Shown here one piece after another: positions 1-8,648 of a stretch of 64,000 nt of DNA. Position numbers and translations under genes: made by a program. The notes beneath the pieces are model-generated. The model was not told the origin of the DNA, searched no databases, and saw only the letters and a list, made by a program, of their open reading frames with translations. This DNA comes from Algoriphagus sp. TR-M9. GTDB lineage: Bacteria > Bacteroidota > Bacteroidia > Cytophagales > Cyclobacteriaceae. Where the stretch lies: NCBI RefSeq assembly GCF_027594545.1, contig NZ_CP115160.1, positions 1,125,001 through 1,189,000 of the forward strand, read 5' to 3'. Numbering within the stretch: the first letter of the stretch is position 1; every line of letters starts with the position of its first letter.

Positions 1-221
1 TTTTACTTGGCTTAGTCATTTCCTTTCTCAATTCACTTTTGGGCTTGATCCAAGCTTTTGATTCCTTAGAGGCGACAGGGGGAGGAGACCCGGCCATTAT
101 TGCCGGAGGTTTGAAAGTCACCTTACTCTCACCACTTTTTGGCTTATTCGTTTTCGTGCTGGGGTACTCTGCCACTTTTGTACTGAGCTGGATGCGCAGA
201 GCTGAGCGCGAGGAGGCTTAA
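1..221 (+). CDS. MotA/TolQ/ExbB-family proton channel protein, C-terminal part
   Basis: The reading frame is open from base 3 and ends at 221, so only about the last 72 residues are visible; the 5' end lies outside the window. The fragment has two hydrophobic stretches separated by a GGGDPAIIAGGLKVTLLSP-type segment. This matches the pore-forming helices of the MotA/TolQ/ExbB family, which use the proton motive force to energise outer-membrane transport or motility. The tail is basic and acidic (RRAEREEA). ExbB, TolQ and MotA cannot be told apart from this piece. The partner gene (ExbD/TolR/MotB) is not downstream, because the next gene is an unrelated serine hydrolase. Confidence 0.6.
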   Translation, partial: LLGLVISFLNSLLGLIQAFDSLEATGGGDPAIIAGGLKVTLLSPLFGLFVFVLGYSATFVLSWMRRAEREEA

Positions 222-256
222 GGATTCAGCTTTTTTCTAATCAAGCCTCAAAAAAA

Positions 257-1504
257 ATGAAATTACTAAAAAGAATAGTGTGGATAGGTCTGCCTGTACT
301 TGCATGGACCTGTTTTGTAGGATTAGGGTTTGTCCAAGGCTTTTTGTTAAGGGCGATAACCTTTTCAGACACTACGGAAGACTTTATAGATGCATCCCGG
401 GAGATTTTGGGAAAGGAACAGGTTGGGAGTTTTGCCATGGTTCTGATAAAGGAAGGGAAAGTCTCAGGAAGTTACTTTTTTTCAAGTGACAAACCGGTGA
501 ATGAAAACACCTCATTTCCTGTGGCATCCATCAGCAAGTGGGTGACTTCGTTTGGAGTTATGAAATTAGTGGAAGAGGGTAAAATTGACTTAGACAGTCC
601 AATAGACGGGTACTTGTCCAGGTGGAATTTGCCGGAAAGCGACTACGACAATAGTAAAGTAAGTGTGCGCAGACTGCTCTCGCATTCATCTGGACTTGTA
701 GATGACTTGGGTTATGAAGGATTTGCGCCAGGCGAACCTGTACAGACTATCGAGGAATCTTTGACGAAGGCTGCTGATTCACCTTATGCCGAAGGGGTGG
801 CGCGGGTAGGGTATGCCCCAGGGTCCCAGTATATGTACTCTGGAGCAGGATATACTATTCTTCAATTATTGATCGAGGAAATCAGTGGTCAATCCTTTCA
901 GGAATATATGACAAAAGTGGTCTTTGAGCCTCTGGGGATGGGTAATTCTACCTTTGTTCTGTCAGAAAAGCCTGAGATTGATTTGGCTCAGGTATACCAA
1001 GCTGATGGGACGCTAGGTAAACCCCGTACTTTCACAGCTCTTGCGGCAGCTTCTTTATTTACCAGCACAGCAGATTTGAGTAAGTTTCTCATAGCAAACC
1101 TTACTGATAATCCGGTATTACGCCGTGAGACTATTTTGCAAATGAGCAGGCCGGAAACCTTTATCAATAAGATAGGAGTGTATGGTTTGGGGCCACACCT
1201 ATACAGTCAGAATGATGCGCAATCTACTATAATTGGCCATGATGGAAGTGGAGGTACTATTGTCATCAATACGGCGGCCAGGGTAAATCTCCAATCAAAT
1301 AATGGAATTATTGCTTTGACCATGGGCAATCCTTCAGTTGCATCGGAGATTGCTGACGAGTGGTTGTTTTGGGAAGCCGGGATTGCAGATTTTGTAGTGA
1401 TGCAGCGCAATATTCCATTTCTAATCAAGCTGTTGGTCGTAGGTTACCTAGTTATTCTTGCGGTATCTATCAGCATTATTCGCAAGGTTAAAAGTGAAAG
1501 TTAG
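257..1504 (+). CDS. Membrane-anchored serine hydrolase (beta-lactamase/PBP4-like)
   Basis: The product has 415 residues. An N-terminal membrane segment (about 5-30) precedes a class C beta-lactamase/D-alanyl-D-alanine carboxypeptidase-like domain. The catalytic S-x-x-K is S91-I-S-K94, the tyrosine motif is Y194-S-G196, and the third motif is H328-D-G330. A second hydrophobic helix (about 385-405) ends in a basic tail, so the domain probably faces the periplasm between two anchors. Family members hydrolyse esters, amides or D-amino-acid peptides, and the substrate cannot be predicted from sequence. It stands alone, 35 bp after the MotA/TolQ-like gene. Confidence 0.85.
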   Translation: MKLLKRIVWIGLPVLAWTCFVGLGFVQGFLLRAITFSDTTEDFIDASREILGKEQVGSFAMVLIKEGKVSGSYFFSSDKPVNENTSFPVASISKWVTSFGVMKLVEEGKIDLDSPIDGYLSRWNLPESDYDNSKVSVRRLLSHSSGLVDDLGYEGFAPGEPVQTIEESLTKAADSPYAEGVARVGYAPGSQYMYSGAGYTILQLLIEEISGQSFQEYMTKVVFEPLGMGNSTFVLSEKPEIDLAQVYQADGTLGKPRTFTALAAASLFTSTADLSKFLIANLTDNPVLRRETILQMSRPETFINKIGVYGLGPHLYSQNDAQSTIIGHDGSGGTIVINTAARVNLQSNNGIIALTMGNPSVASEIADEWLFWEAGIADFVVMQRNIPFLIKLLVVGYLVILAVSISIIRKVKSES

Positions 1505-1540
1505 AATCAAACATCAAACTAATTTAAGGTTAAAACTCAC

Positions 1541-1990
1541 TTACTCCCCTTCAGGTATCGCCATGGTATGATTACCTATCAAAAGGCATTTGCCATCCAC
1601 TTCCACGTAAGTTCGCATAAAGTGGTATTTGGTAGGAGTGGGGCCTCGGTCCACGACGGTGAAACCCGTTACTATTGCCGTGTTACCTGTGATTTCCACT
1701 TTCACTTCACTTTGTGTCCGGGACCGGGTATTTGTAGTTCCTTTTGCCGCTTGGATTTCAGTTCGCTTGATGACATCTTCCTTTGTATCGATCATCGAGG
1801 CATGATTGTGTACCCATATAAAGTTCTCAGCAAGCGTACTTTTAAAAAATTCAGGATCAGGATTTAGGTTGTTAGCTTCCCACTGCGCGTCCAGAGCTTT
1901 GATGGATGATGCCGTCATGCAGGTTTGCTGGGCTGATGCAAAAAGGAAGGTGAAAAAGAAAAGTGTAAGAAGTGGCAAAAGGATTTTCAT
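1541..1990 (-). CDS. Secreted NTF2-like (DUF4440-type) protein
   Basis: The product has 149 residues with a clear signal peptide (hydrophobic residues 3-20, cleavage near ASA-QQ). The mature part has the SnoaL/DUF4440 pattern: an initial helix, then FIWVHNHASMIDTKEDVI and paired strands (VKVEITGNTAIVTGF, YHFMRTYVEVDGKCLLIG). NTF2-like cones bind small ligands or act as enzymes. No catalytic set is recognisable here, so only the fold is assigned. It is convergent with the serine hydrolase and probably exported to the periplasm. Confidence 0.75.
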   Translation of the reverse strand: MKILLPLLTLFFFTFLFASAQQTCMTASSIKALDAQWEANNLNPDPEFFKSTLAENFIWVHNHASMIDTKEDVIKRTEIQAAKGTTNTRSRTQSEVKVEITGNTAIVTGFTVVDRGPTPTKYHFMRTYVEVDGKCLLIGNHTMAIPEGE

Positions 1991-2023
1991 GATGACGTTT
2001 GAAGTTTTGGAATTTAAGGTAAC

Positions 2024-2848
2024 TTAATCATCCAATATTTCTATGCCTTCTATTCTAAAACTCATTTCATTACCTATTTCCAGCCAGGGTGCCATGCTGG
2101 ATGGCCTTGAATAAGTCAATCCAAAATCACTCCCTATGGAGAGTCTGGATGGGGTGTATCCATCACTGCAACAGCTATCTAAGGTTTCCAGCGAAATGAT
2201 AAAATCAGATTCGATCAAAATATTATATGCTGACATATCTACTGTTTCCCAGCCTTTTTTCAAGGTGGAAAGAAAACGTATATCCTCCTGGTTAATGATT
2301 TTGATCGGAAGCTCATTTTCTTCGTCATAGATTTTGACCCGGTAGTAGATGCTGTCGCAGCTGTTCCTTTTGATGTGGAAAGAAAATTTGTCCAGATAAA
2401 AAGGGTTTTTCACTCTAAAAAGCATTCCAATTTCATCCCCTTTATTCGCATCGCTCCATATCCATGAAAAATTCCCCGGTTTTTTCACACCGAGGATCAA
2501 GGGAGTTCCCTTGGTGGCTTTTACTTCTATTTCTTTAAGTTCAATAGGTTTTTCTTTTAACGTGATGTTCAATGAAGTGCTATTTTGGGATTTTAGCTTA
2601 CCAATATTGAATTCGGTATTTTCAAATCCTATCATGGAGAACCGGAGAATTTCTTCGTCATCCAATCCGGAAATATCGATTTCATAGTGGCCGGACTGAT
2701 TTGAAATAGTACCTCTGTCCAGATCGACAATCCCGATATTTACATAAGGGACAGGGTTGGCATTTTCATCTTTTATTTCACCGTAGAGCTTTTGACCAAA
2801 AGCCGGGAGACTTAGTAGTAAAGTGAAAATAGCTAAAAATACTTTCAT
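2024..2848 (-). CDS. Carboxypeptidase-regulatory-like domain protein, exported
   Basis: I start at the internal ATG (2848), because it begins a good signal peptide (MKVFLAIFTLLLSLPAFGQ). The reading frame continues 26 codons further upstream without adding a plausible N-terminus. Mature residues about 20-100 form a CarboxypepD_reg-like beta-sandwich (GEIKDENANPVPYVNIGIV ... NQSGHYEID), the domain found at the N-terminus of many TonB-dependent receptors. There is no TonB barrel here; the remaining ~170 residues are an unassigned beta-rich region with a CC pair near the end. It probably sits in the periplasm or outer membrane, function unknown. Confidence 0.7.
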   Translation of the reverse strand: MKVFLAIFTLLLSLPAFGQKLYGEIKDENANPVPYVNIGIVDLDRGTISNQSGHYEIDISGLDDEEILRFSMIGFENTEFNIGKLKSQNSTSLNITLKEKPIELKEIEVKATKGTPLILGVKKPGNFSWIWSDANKGDEIGMLFRVKNPFYLDKFSFHIKRNSCDSIYYRVKIYDEENELPIKIINQEDIRFLSTLKKGWETVDMSAYNILIESDFIISLETLDSCCSDGYTPSRLSIGSDFGLTYSRPSSMAPWLEIGNEMSFRIEGIEILDD

Positions 2849-3032
2849 AAATAGTAAAGTTAAATGCGTCTCCCCAGGATTAAAAATGGATGAATGCATG
2901 CGCTCAAGTACTGAAAAGTAGCCCAAAAGTCCAAATCATGGAAGCAGTAGATAGCCTCTGCTAGTAGCGCTACATTATGTTCAAAAATTGTTCTGTAGTA
3001 TTATCCTATTTGGCATTAATTGAAAACAAATA

Positions 3033-3416
3033 TCAAAAATGGCAAAACGGCCAGTTTCCGATCACCCACAGAATCATATAAGGCTTACTTTTCAGCGGGT
3101 TTTTGCCCCAAAAAGCCAGCGTGAGCTTCATCATCAACTGTCGGTTCTTTGCTGTCCAATTGTAACTATGATCGCTGATCTTTCGGAAGATTGCAGAACT
3201 TTCATACCAGCGATGCCAGTTTTTATTAGCTTTTCTAAATTCCTTGAGTGGGATATCCGGAAATTCCCCGGCAACTTCCTGAAAAGTCCTGTAAGTCAAT
3301 CCTTCAGTTTTGCTCTTCCATACGTTGATCCAGTATTTACAGAAACTGAATTCCCCGTCCCAGATAAACAAAGGCTGATTTGGAAAATGTTGGGTATTCC
3401 GGATTTTAGCGAACAT
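3033..3416 (-). pseudogene. Uncharacterised ORF, probably a 5'-truncated remnant
   Basis: A minus-strand frame of 127 codons from the first ATG is rich in W, F, Y, K and N and reads like genuine protein. The same frame stays open about 27 codons upstream of that ATG (through FDLIKSQTVEFRTRYLNANR) but has no ATG, GTG or TTG before a TAA. The true N-terminus therefore seems lost. A plus-strand frame (3039-3476) overlaps it, but its composition looks like an antisense shadow. I do not recognise the family. It lies in an 800-bp stretch between an exported protein and the multidrug-export gene. Confidence 0.3.
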
Positions 3417-3605
3417 GATGGTGCGGTTGGCGTTAAGGTATCTGGTACGAAATTCTACAGTTTGAGATTTGATTAAATCAAAGGGGACAAAATACTTTAA
3501 GTTTTAGTCAAATAGTGCGTAGAATCGGGTTTGGCTTTCAAAAAAATGAAAGTCAAGCCACCTACTCAGTCGTAAAAAAAATATCATTTACAATTCTAAT
3601 CTGAT

Positions 3606-3613
3606 TACTTTTG
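3606..3613 (+). promoter_or_regulatory. Bacteroidota-type -7 promoter element
   Basis: TACTTTTG matches the Bacteroidota primary-sigma -7 consensus TAnnTTTG. It lies 20 bp before the ATG of the multidrug-export gene. The -33 TTG element is not obvious, so this is a candidate by position and motif only. Confidence 0.4.
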
Positions 3614-3633
3614 CGCCATCTTAATCCTGATCC

Positions 3634-4095
3634 ATGTTTTTAGATTTATTTACCGCTATGCTTTGGAGTCTTTCTCCTTTTGGAGAGGCAAAAGTTGGGA
3701 TTCCATACGCCCTTCTCCATGGCGTGGATATCTATTTGGTATTATTAGGCTGTTTTTTAGCAAATGTTCTGGTCTTTCCGATCATGAACTTCTTTTTCGA
3801 TGTAGTCAACAGGTACTTTTTGAAATGGTATTACTACAAAAAGGCCGCAATATATGTAGGTCGTAGGGCCAAGGCTGGTGCAGGTAAAAATGTGCAGAAA
3901 TATGGCTTCTGGGGACTTATGATTTTTGTGGCTATGCCTATTCCGGGAACTGGAGTATATGCCGGTTCTATCGCGGGTTACCTCTTTGGAGTAGAGCGGA
4001 AAAAGGCCTTTTTGGCTAATTCAATAGGGATTCTCATCTCCTGTCTGATAGTTTGGGGCTCTACCTTGGCTGCGATGAAGGGCTTGAAAAATTAA
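3634..4095 (+). CDS. Small multidrug export protein family (COG2426)
   Basis: The product has 153 residues and is an integral membrane protein with about four hydrophobic segments. The family pattern is visible: an N-terminal SPFGEAKVGIPYAL segment, a basic cytoplasmic stretch (RYFLKWYYYKKAA), the MPIPGTGVYAGSIAGYLFG re-entrant-like motif and a final helix ending AAMKGLKN. These fit Sm_multidrug_ex proteins (PF06695). The family name is historical, and transport of drugs has not been shown for most members. A promoter-like TACTTTTG precedes it. Confidence 0.8.
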   Translation: MFLDLFTAMLWSLSPFGEAKVGIPYALLHGVDIYLVLLGCFLANVLVFPIMNFFFDVVNRYFLKWYYYKKAAIYVGRRAKAGAGKNVQKYGFWGLMIFVAMPIPGTGVYAGSIAGYLFGVERKKAFLANSIGILISCLIVWGSTLAAMKGLKN

Positions 4096-4210
4096 AGGAT
4101 CAACTACTACTATGGATTAGAATTTTGGCGCTGAATCTTTTTCGGGTTCATGCCGTTATTCAGATCCTTGCCTTCCAGCAATTTCCTAAGGTGAAATTCA
4201 ATTCCACTAT

Positions 4211-5143
4211 TTGGGAATGGCAGTGGGCAAAAGTATCTTTACAACTTATTCATCAAAACATTTGACTGTGGCAAATAAAACTGTAAAAGTTGGCTTGGTT
4301 CAGCTGAGCTGTTCTCCCGATGTAGCTGAAAACATGACTAAAACCATTGCCGGTGTGCGTGAGGCTGCGGCTAAGGGAGCACAGGTGGTGGTCTTGCAAG
4401 AACTGTTTAGGTCCTTGTATTTCTGCGATGTGGAAGACTATGAGAATTTCAAGCTTGCTGAAGCTATACCGGGCCCGTCTACCGACACACTTGGCGACTT
4501 GGCCAAAGAGCTCGGCGTGGTGATCGTGGCTTCTCTTTTTGAGAAAAGAGCCGAAGGTCTGTATCATAATACTACTGCAGTTTTGGATGCTGACGGAGCT
4601 TACCTAGGCAAATACAGGAAGATGCACATTCCGGATGATCCGGGGTATTTTGAGAAGTTTTACTTTACACCTGGTGATCTGGGCTATAAGGTTTTTCCTA
4701 CCAAATATGGAAATATCGGTGTTCTGATCTGCTGGGATCAGTGGTATCCTGAGGCAGCTAGAATTACTGCCTTGAAAGGGGCGGATTTTCTGGTTTACCC
4801 TACGGCTATTGGCTGGCATAAGGACCAGACCCCCGATGTCAATGACGAGCAATATGGGGCCTGGCAGACTATTCAGCGCTCACATGCCGTAGCCAACGGA
4901 ATTCCTGTGGTATCTGTAAACCGCTGCGGAAACGAGGGAGATATGAAGTTTTGGGGAGGATCTTTTGTGGCCAATCCTTTTGGAAGAATCATCTTCAAAG
5001 CCAGTCACGAAGAGGAGCAAATCCATGTAGAAGAACTGGATTTTGCCAAATCTGATCAATACAGAACGCACTGGCCATTTCTCAGAGACCGAAGAATAGA
5101 TTCCTATCAGCCGATTACCAAAAGATTCCTAGACGAAGAATAG
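4211..5143 (+). CDS. aguB: N-carbamoylputrescine amidohydrolase
   Basis: This nitrilase-superfamily enzyme converts N-carbamoylputrescine to putrescine, CO2 and ammonia in the cytoplasm. The Glu-Lys-Cys triad is E64 (VVVLQELF), K137 (YRKMHIPDDPGY) and C174 (GVLICWDQWYP), and the length matches AguB. The start is uncertain: homology begins near residue 25, so the GTG at 4268 would also fit. It is followed after 7 bp by agmatine deiminase, which makes its substrate, so the two are almost certainly co-transcribed. Together they form the agmatine route to putrescine. Confidence 0.92.
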   Translation: MGMAVGKSIFTTYSSKHLTVANKTVKVGLVQLSCSPDVAENMTKTIAGVREAAAKGAQVVVLQELFRSLYFCDVEDYENFKLAEAIPGPSTDTLGDLAKELGVVIVASLFEKRAEGLYHNTTAVLDADGAYLGKYRKMHIPDDPGYFEKFYFTPGDLGYKVFPTKYGNIGVLICWDQWYPEAARITALKGADFLVYPTAIGWHKDQTPDVNDEQYGAWQTIQRSHAVANGIPVVSVNRCGNEGDMKFWGGSFVANPFGRIIFKASHEEEQIHVEELDFAKSDQYRTHWPFLRDRRIDSYQPITKRFLDEE

Positions 5144-5150
5144 GACCACC

Positions 5151-6224
5151 ATGACAGATATATTTGGACTTGCCCACTCCGGTGCAAAAACACCCGCTGA
5201 GATGGGATACTATTTTCCGGCTGAATTTGCCCCTCATGCTTCCACCTGGCTGAGTTGGCCGCATAAGGAAGGTTCCTGGCCGGGGAAGTTGGATACTATT
5301 TTTGCGCCCTATTCGGAGTTTATCAAGTATGTGGCCATAGGAGAAATCGTGAATATCAATGTAAGTAATGAAGCGATGAAATCATTTGCCTTGGGCCACC
5401 TTGAAAAAGCCGGAGTAAATCTAGATCAAATCCGTTTTCATTTCTTTCCTACAAATGATGCTTGGTGCAGAGACCATGGCCCGTCTTTTCTGATCAATCC
5501 AAATGCGGATGTGAAAAAAGTCCTGGTAAAATGGAATTATAATGCTTGGGGCGAAAAGTATCCTCCGCATAACCTGGATAACCAGATTCCAATCAAAATC
5601 GCAGAGGAACTTGGAATTCCTTGCTTCAAGCCGGGAATCGTCATGGAAGGAGGAGCAGTTGAGTTTAATGGAAAAGGAACATTGTTGACCTCAGAAGCTT
5701 GTCTTTTGAACGAAAATAGAAACCCCCATCTGAAGCAGGATCAGATCGAGCGATACCTTCAGGATTTTTATGGGGTGAAGCAAATCCTTTGGGTGGGTGA
5801 CGGGATAGTCGGTGATGACACTGATGGGCATATCGATGATATCACCCGCTTTGTGAATGAAGATACGGTGGTCACAGCAGTGGAGAAAAACAGGGCTGAT
5901 GAGAACTATACCCTGCTTCAGGAGAATTTGGAGCGACTGCATAAAATGCGGCTGGAAAGTGGGAAACAGCTGAATGTAATAGAGCTTCCCATGCCTTCAC
6001 CTGTGGTCTGGGATGATCAGAGATTGCCGGCTTCCTATGCCAATTTCTACATTTCAAATCATGCAGTGGTGGTCCCTACCTTTCGCGACAAAAATGACCA
6101 AATAGCTTTGGATATTCTTTCAGCTTGTTTTTCCGACCGAAAGGTGGTGGGAGTGGACTCCACAGATATCATTTGGGGACTGGGAAGTTTTCACTGCCTT
6201 AGTCAGCAGGAGCCGGCTGTATAA
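5151..6224 (+). CDS. aguA: Agmatine deiminase
   Basis: This enzyme hydrolyses agmatine to N-carbamoylputrescine and ammonia (EC 3.5.3.12). The 357-residue protein has the PAD/AguA signatures: TWLSWPHKEGSWPG near the N-terminus, NDAWCRDHGPSF, EGGAVEFNGKGTLL, a GDDTDGHIDDITRFV motif, and the terminal GLGSFHCLSQQEP carrying the catalytic Cys349. It lies 7 bp downstream of aguB, which acts on its product. A strong bidirectional hairpin follows the gene. The starting agmatine must come from arginine decarboxylase or from outside; no decarboxylase gene is in the window. Confidence 0.95.
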   Translation: MTDIFGLAHSGAKTPAEMGYYFPAEFAPHASTWLSWPHKEGSWPGKLDTIFAPYSEFIKYVAIGEIVNINVSNEAMKSFALGHLEKAGVNLDQIRFHFFPTNDAWCRDHGPSFLINPNADVKKVLVKWNYNAWGEKYPPHNLDNQIPIKIAEELGIPCFKPGIVMEGGAVEFNGKGTLLTSEACLLNENRNPHLKQDQIERYLQDFYGVKQILWVGDGIVGDDTDGHIDDITRFVNEDTVVTAVEKNRADENYTLLQENLERLHKMRLESGKQLNVIELPMPSPVVWDDQRLPASYANFYISNHAVVVPTFRDKNDQIALDILSACFSDRKVVGVDSTDIIWGLGSFHCLSQQEPAV

Positions 6225-6246
6225 AGCTGGACACCTAGGTCTAAAA

Positions 6247-6286
6247 AAAAGAAAAGCTATTCCCTCTCGAGAATAGCTTTTCTTTT
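6247..6286. terminator. Bidirectional hairpin terminator after aguA
   Basis: Perfect 16-bp arms (AAAAGAAAAGCTATTC and its complement) surround an 8-nt loop, with A and T tracts on the two sides. It lies between the convergent aguBA operon and the DUF4197 gene and can serve both strands. Confidence 0.85.
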
Positions 6287-6461
6287 GAACCGTGAATATT
6301 AGTCAAGTGCCCTTTTAGCTCTGCTTCAACCCGGATTATGCATTCGGTTTCGTTATGAAGCAATTAATGGCTGTAATAGAATTGCTCATGCATATTTGGG
6401 TTAAAACACAAGAGCGGTTTACCTGCCTTGAAAGTATTTCCATTTGACAGAAAGGTTAAGC

Positions 6462-7217
6462 TTACTTTTTCTCTTCTTCAGCTGCATATCCAAATACTTT
6501 TTTCAGTAGAGGTGTGGTTCGGGAGGAAATACTTTCTCTGATTTTGACCTCCTCCTTGGCTATTTCCACAAATAACCCCTCTATGGCTTTTTTGGTCACA
6601 TAGGCGGTCAGGTCAGTATCTACTTTTTTTACAAAAGGCACTTTGTTATAGTTACTCATGACATCTGACCAGTATTTGGTCGCATCAGTTTTTTTCAAGG
6701 AAGAATCTATGATGGGAGAAAATTTTTCTGTGAGCTGCGGGGATGTACTTTTATTAAAATACTGAGTGGCGGCGTCGTGTTCGCCCAGCAGAATGTTTTT
6801 TACATCAGTGATGGTCATTTGCCGAATGGCATTTTCAAAAATAGGTTTTGCCTCAATCGCTGCCTCCTCTGCTGCGCGATTGACACTGGTGATCACCTGA
6901 TCTACTAAGCTTCCCAATCCAATAGACCGGAGGGTGTTTTCTATATTTTTGGCTTCTTCCGGGAAAAGGATTTTGACGTCCAGATTACCCAAATACCCAT
7001 CTTTGGCAGATAGCCTTTCGGTACTTATTCCGGTTGCTTTCTCCAGTGCTTCCTTTAGTCCTGCATTGATCTCCCCGGACGTAGGGTCATAGCTAGATGA
7101 AGAATCAGTGCTCTGCCCCATGGCACCAGTGATGGGGCTATAGGAGGTGCAGGAGGAGAAGAATAGTAGCAGAAGTAAAGTGGCGAATTGGCTGGTTTTT
7201 GAGCGTATTTGTAGCAT
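6462..7217 (-). CDS. DUF4197 lipoprotein
   Basis: The product has 251 residues and starts with a lipoprotein signal (LLLLLFFSSC, lipobox Cys about residue 23). The mature part is helical and has the DUF4197 pattern: GLKEALEKATGISTERLS, GYLGNLDVKILFPEEAKNIE, AAEEAAIEAKPIF and ITDVKNILLGEHDAATQYF. It ends with a C-terminal segment including AYVTKKAIEGLFVEIAKEE. The family is periplasmic or membrane-associated and has no assigned function. It stands alone between two nitrogen-metabolism genes on the opposite strand. Confidence 0.85.
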   Translation of the reverse strand: MLQIRSKTSQFATLLLLLFFSSCTSYSPITGAMGQSTDSSSSYDPTSGEINAGLKEALEKATGISTERLSAKDGYLGNLDVKILFPEEAKNIENTLRSIGLGSLVDQVITSVNRAAEEAAIEAKPIFENAIRQMTITDVKNILLGEHDAATQYFNKSTSPQLTEKFSPIIDSSLKKTDATKYWSDVMSNYNKVPFVKKVDTDLTAYVTKKAIEGLFVEIAKEEVKIRESISSRTTPLLKKVFGYAAEEEKK

Positions 7218-7402
7218 GAATGGTGATTGAATTTCGAATGTTATAGGGGAGTTTACGAAGATGTGGGAATATAGATGTCTGTGAGCGTAAATTTAAATCT
7301 GTCTATAAAGGAAGTTTGTTTTTAATAAATCATTAGCTAAATAGGTTGTTTGTTGAAATATCCTTAATTTATCTTTCTTTTTTATAGATAATAATTAATC
7401 CT

Positions 7403-8617
7403 ATGAACTTAAGACTCAACTCTGAATTTGGAACACTGAAGGCCGTTTTGATGCACCGGCCTGGTAAGGAAATCGACAGACTTACTCCTTACAATAAAGA
7501 GTTTTTGTTGTTTGACGATGTACCCTATCTGGAAGCTTTGCAGCGAGAACATGATACATTTTCTAATCTGATCAAGGATTCTACCGGAGCTAAGGTGTAT
7601 CAATTGCGTGAGCTGCTGATCCGTGTGCTTTATGATGAGCAGGTATTACTCCATCTCATGAAGGATTCCTTGAAACGGGCCGGTATGGTGCATCTTGCCG
7701 AAAGTATATTGGAACGCTACTCCACCGCAGAATGTGCCGGGATACTTACCGCTGGGCTGAAAGTGCATGAGCTACGAAGAAAGCTCCCCAACTTGAATGC
7801 CGGTGAACTGATGGAATTTGCCTTTCTGATTTCCCCATGTCCCAATTTGTATTTCCAAAGAGACCCTATGGCGCTGACTCCCGGAGGGATTATTTTTTCC
7901 AGCATGAGAATGGAAGGCAGACAGCGGGAAGCAGATCTACTGCGTGTAATCTTTGAAAACCACCCTGACTTTAAATCAAATATCCATACGCTTTATCCTG
8001 TCAATAGCCATGATAACCCTGCAAGCATTGAAGGTGGGGATGTGATCATTCTCTCGCAAAAGGCCGTGGCTATAGGTAACTCTGAGCGCACAGACGAAAA
8101 GGCCATCTACCACACGGCCAAGGCTTTGCTGGGCGAGGGGACAGTAGAGCGGGTCTATGAAGTTCATCTCCCTCAAAAGCGGCAGTTTATGCACTTGGAT
8201 ACGGTGTTTACAGTACTGGATGAGAACTTGGTGCTGACTTATCCGGATGCCATGAATGCAGTTCTTCAGACCTCGCTTTATACCTTAAAAGAAATCAAAG
8301 AGGATAAGGTGCATATCAAGCGGGAGGTATTGAAAGAATCACTGCTGACTGTGCTGGAGCGGGAAATTCCACATTTGGAAATTCTTCACACAGCGGATGG
8401 AAACCCGGATTATGCCATGCGCGAGCAATGGTTTGACGGAGCCAATGTTTTTGCAATAGGCCCTAGAAGGGTGATTTCCTACAACAGAAATATCCATACT
8501 AATCGGGCGCTACGCGAAATGGGGGTGGAAGTATTGGAAATTCCGTCCTCTGAACTTTCCCGTGGTCTGGGCGGACCCAGATGCATGACTATGCCGATCA
8601 GCAGATCTAGGGTTTGA
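7403..8617 (+). CDS. arcA: Arginine deiminase
   Basis: This guanidino-group hydrolase converts L-arginine to L-citrulline and ammonia. At 404 residues it has the usual length. Family motifs are in order: LMHRPGKEIDRLTPYN near the start, YFQRDPMALTPGG, SIEGGDVIIL, QFMHLDTVFTVLD (catalytic His), EQWFDGANVFAIGPRRVISYNRN, and LGGPRCMTMP with catalytic Cys394. No ornithine carbamoyltransferase, carbamate kinase or arginine/ornithine antiporter gene is adjacent, so a complete ADI energy pathway is not visible. It may serve citrulline supply or nitrogen scavenging. A 185-bp AT-rich region precedes it. Confidence 0.9.
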   Translation: MNLRLNSEFGTLKAVLMHRPGKEIDRLTPYNKEFLLFDDVPYLEALQREHDTFSNLIKDSTGAKVYQLRELLIRVLYDEQVLLHLMKDSLKRAGMVHLAESILERYSTAECAGILTAGLKVHELRRKLPNLNAGELMEFAFLISPCPNLYFQRDPMALTPGGIIFSSMRMEGRQREADLLRVIFENHPDFKSNIHTLYPVNSHDNPASIEGGDVIILSQKAVAIGNSERTDEKAIYHTAKALLGEGTVERVYEVHLPQKRQFMHLDTVFTVLDENLVLTYPDAMNAVLQTSLYTLKEIKEDKVHIKREVLKESLLTVLEREIPHLEILHTADGNPDYAMREQWFDGANVFAIGPRRVISYNRNIHTNRALREMGVEVLEIPSSELSRGLGGPRCMTMPISRSRV

Positions 8618-8618
8618 G

Positions 8619-8637
8619 GCTTTCTTTGGATGAAAGC
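8619..8637. terminator. Weak convergent hairpin
   Basis: GCTTTC and GAAAGC flank a 7-nt loop in the 31-bp gap between the convergent arginine deiminase and lptD genes. The T tract is poor, so terminator function is only possible. Confidence 0.3.
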
Positions 8638-8648
8638 AATTGATTTGA

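Noticed and set aside
3039..3476. Plus-strand 145-codon ORF opposite the remnant
   Set aside because: It looks like an antisense shadow of the minus-strand frame and has no recognisable domain.
7403..8617. Amidinotransferase instead of arginine deiminase
   Set aside because: The order of motifs and the GGPRCMTMP cysteine region match arginine deiminase more closely.
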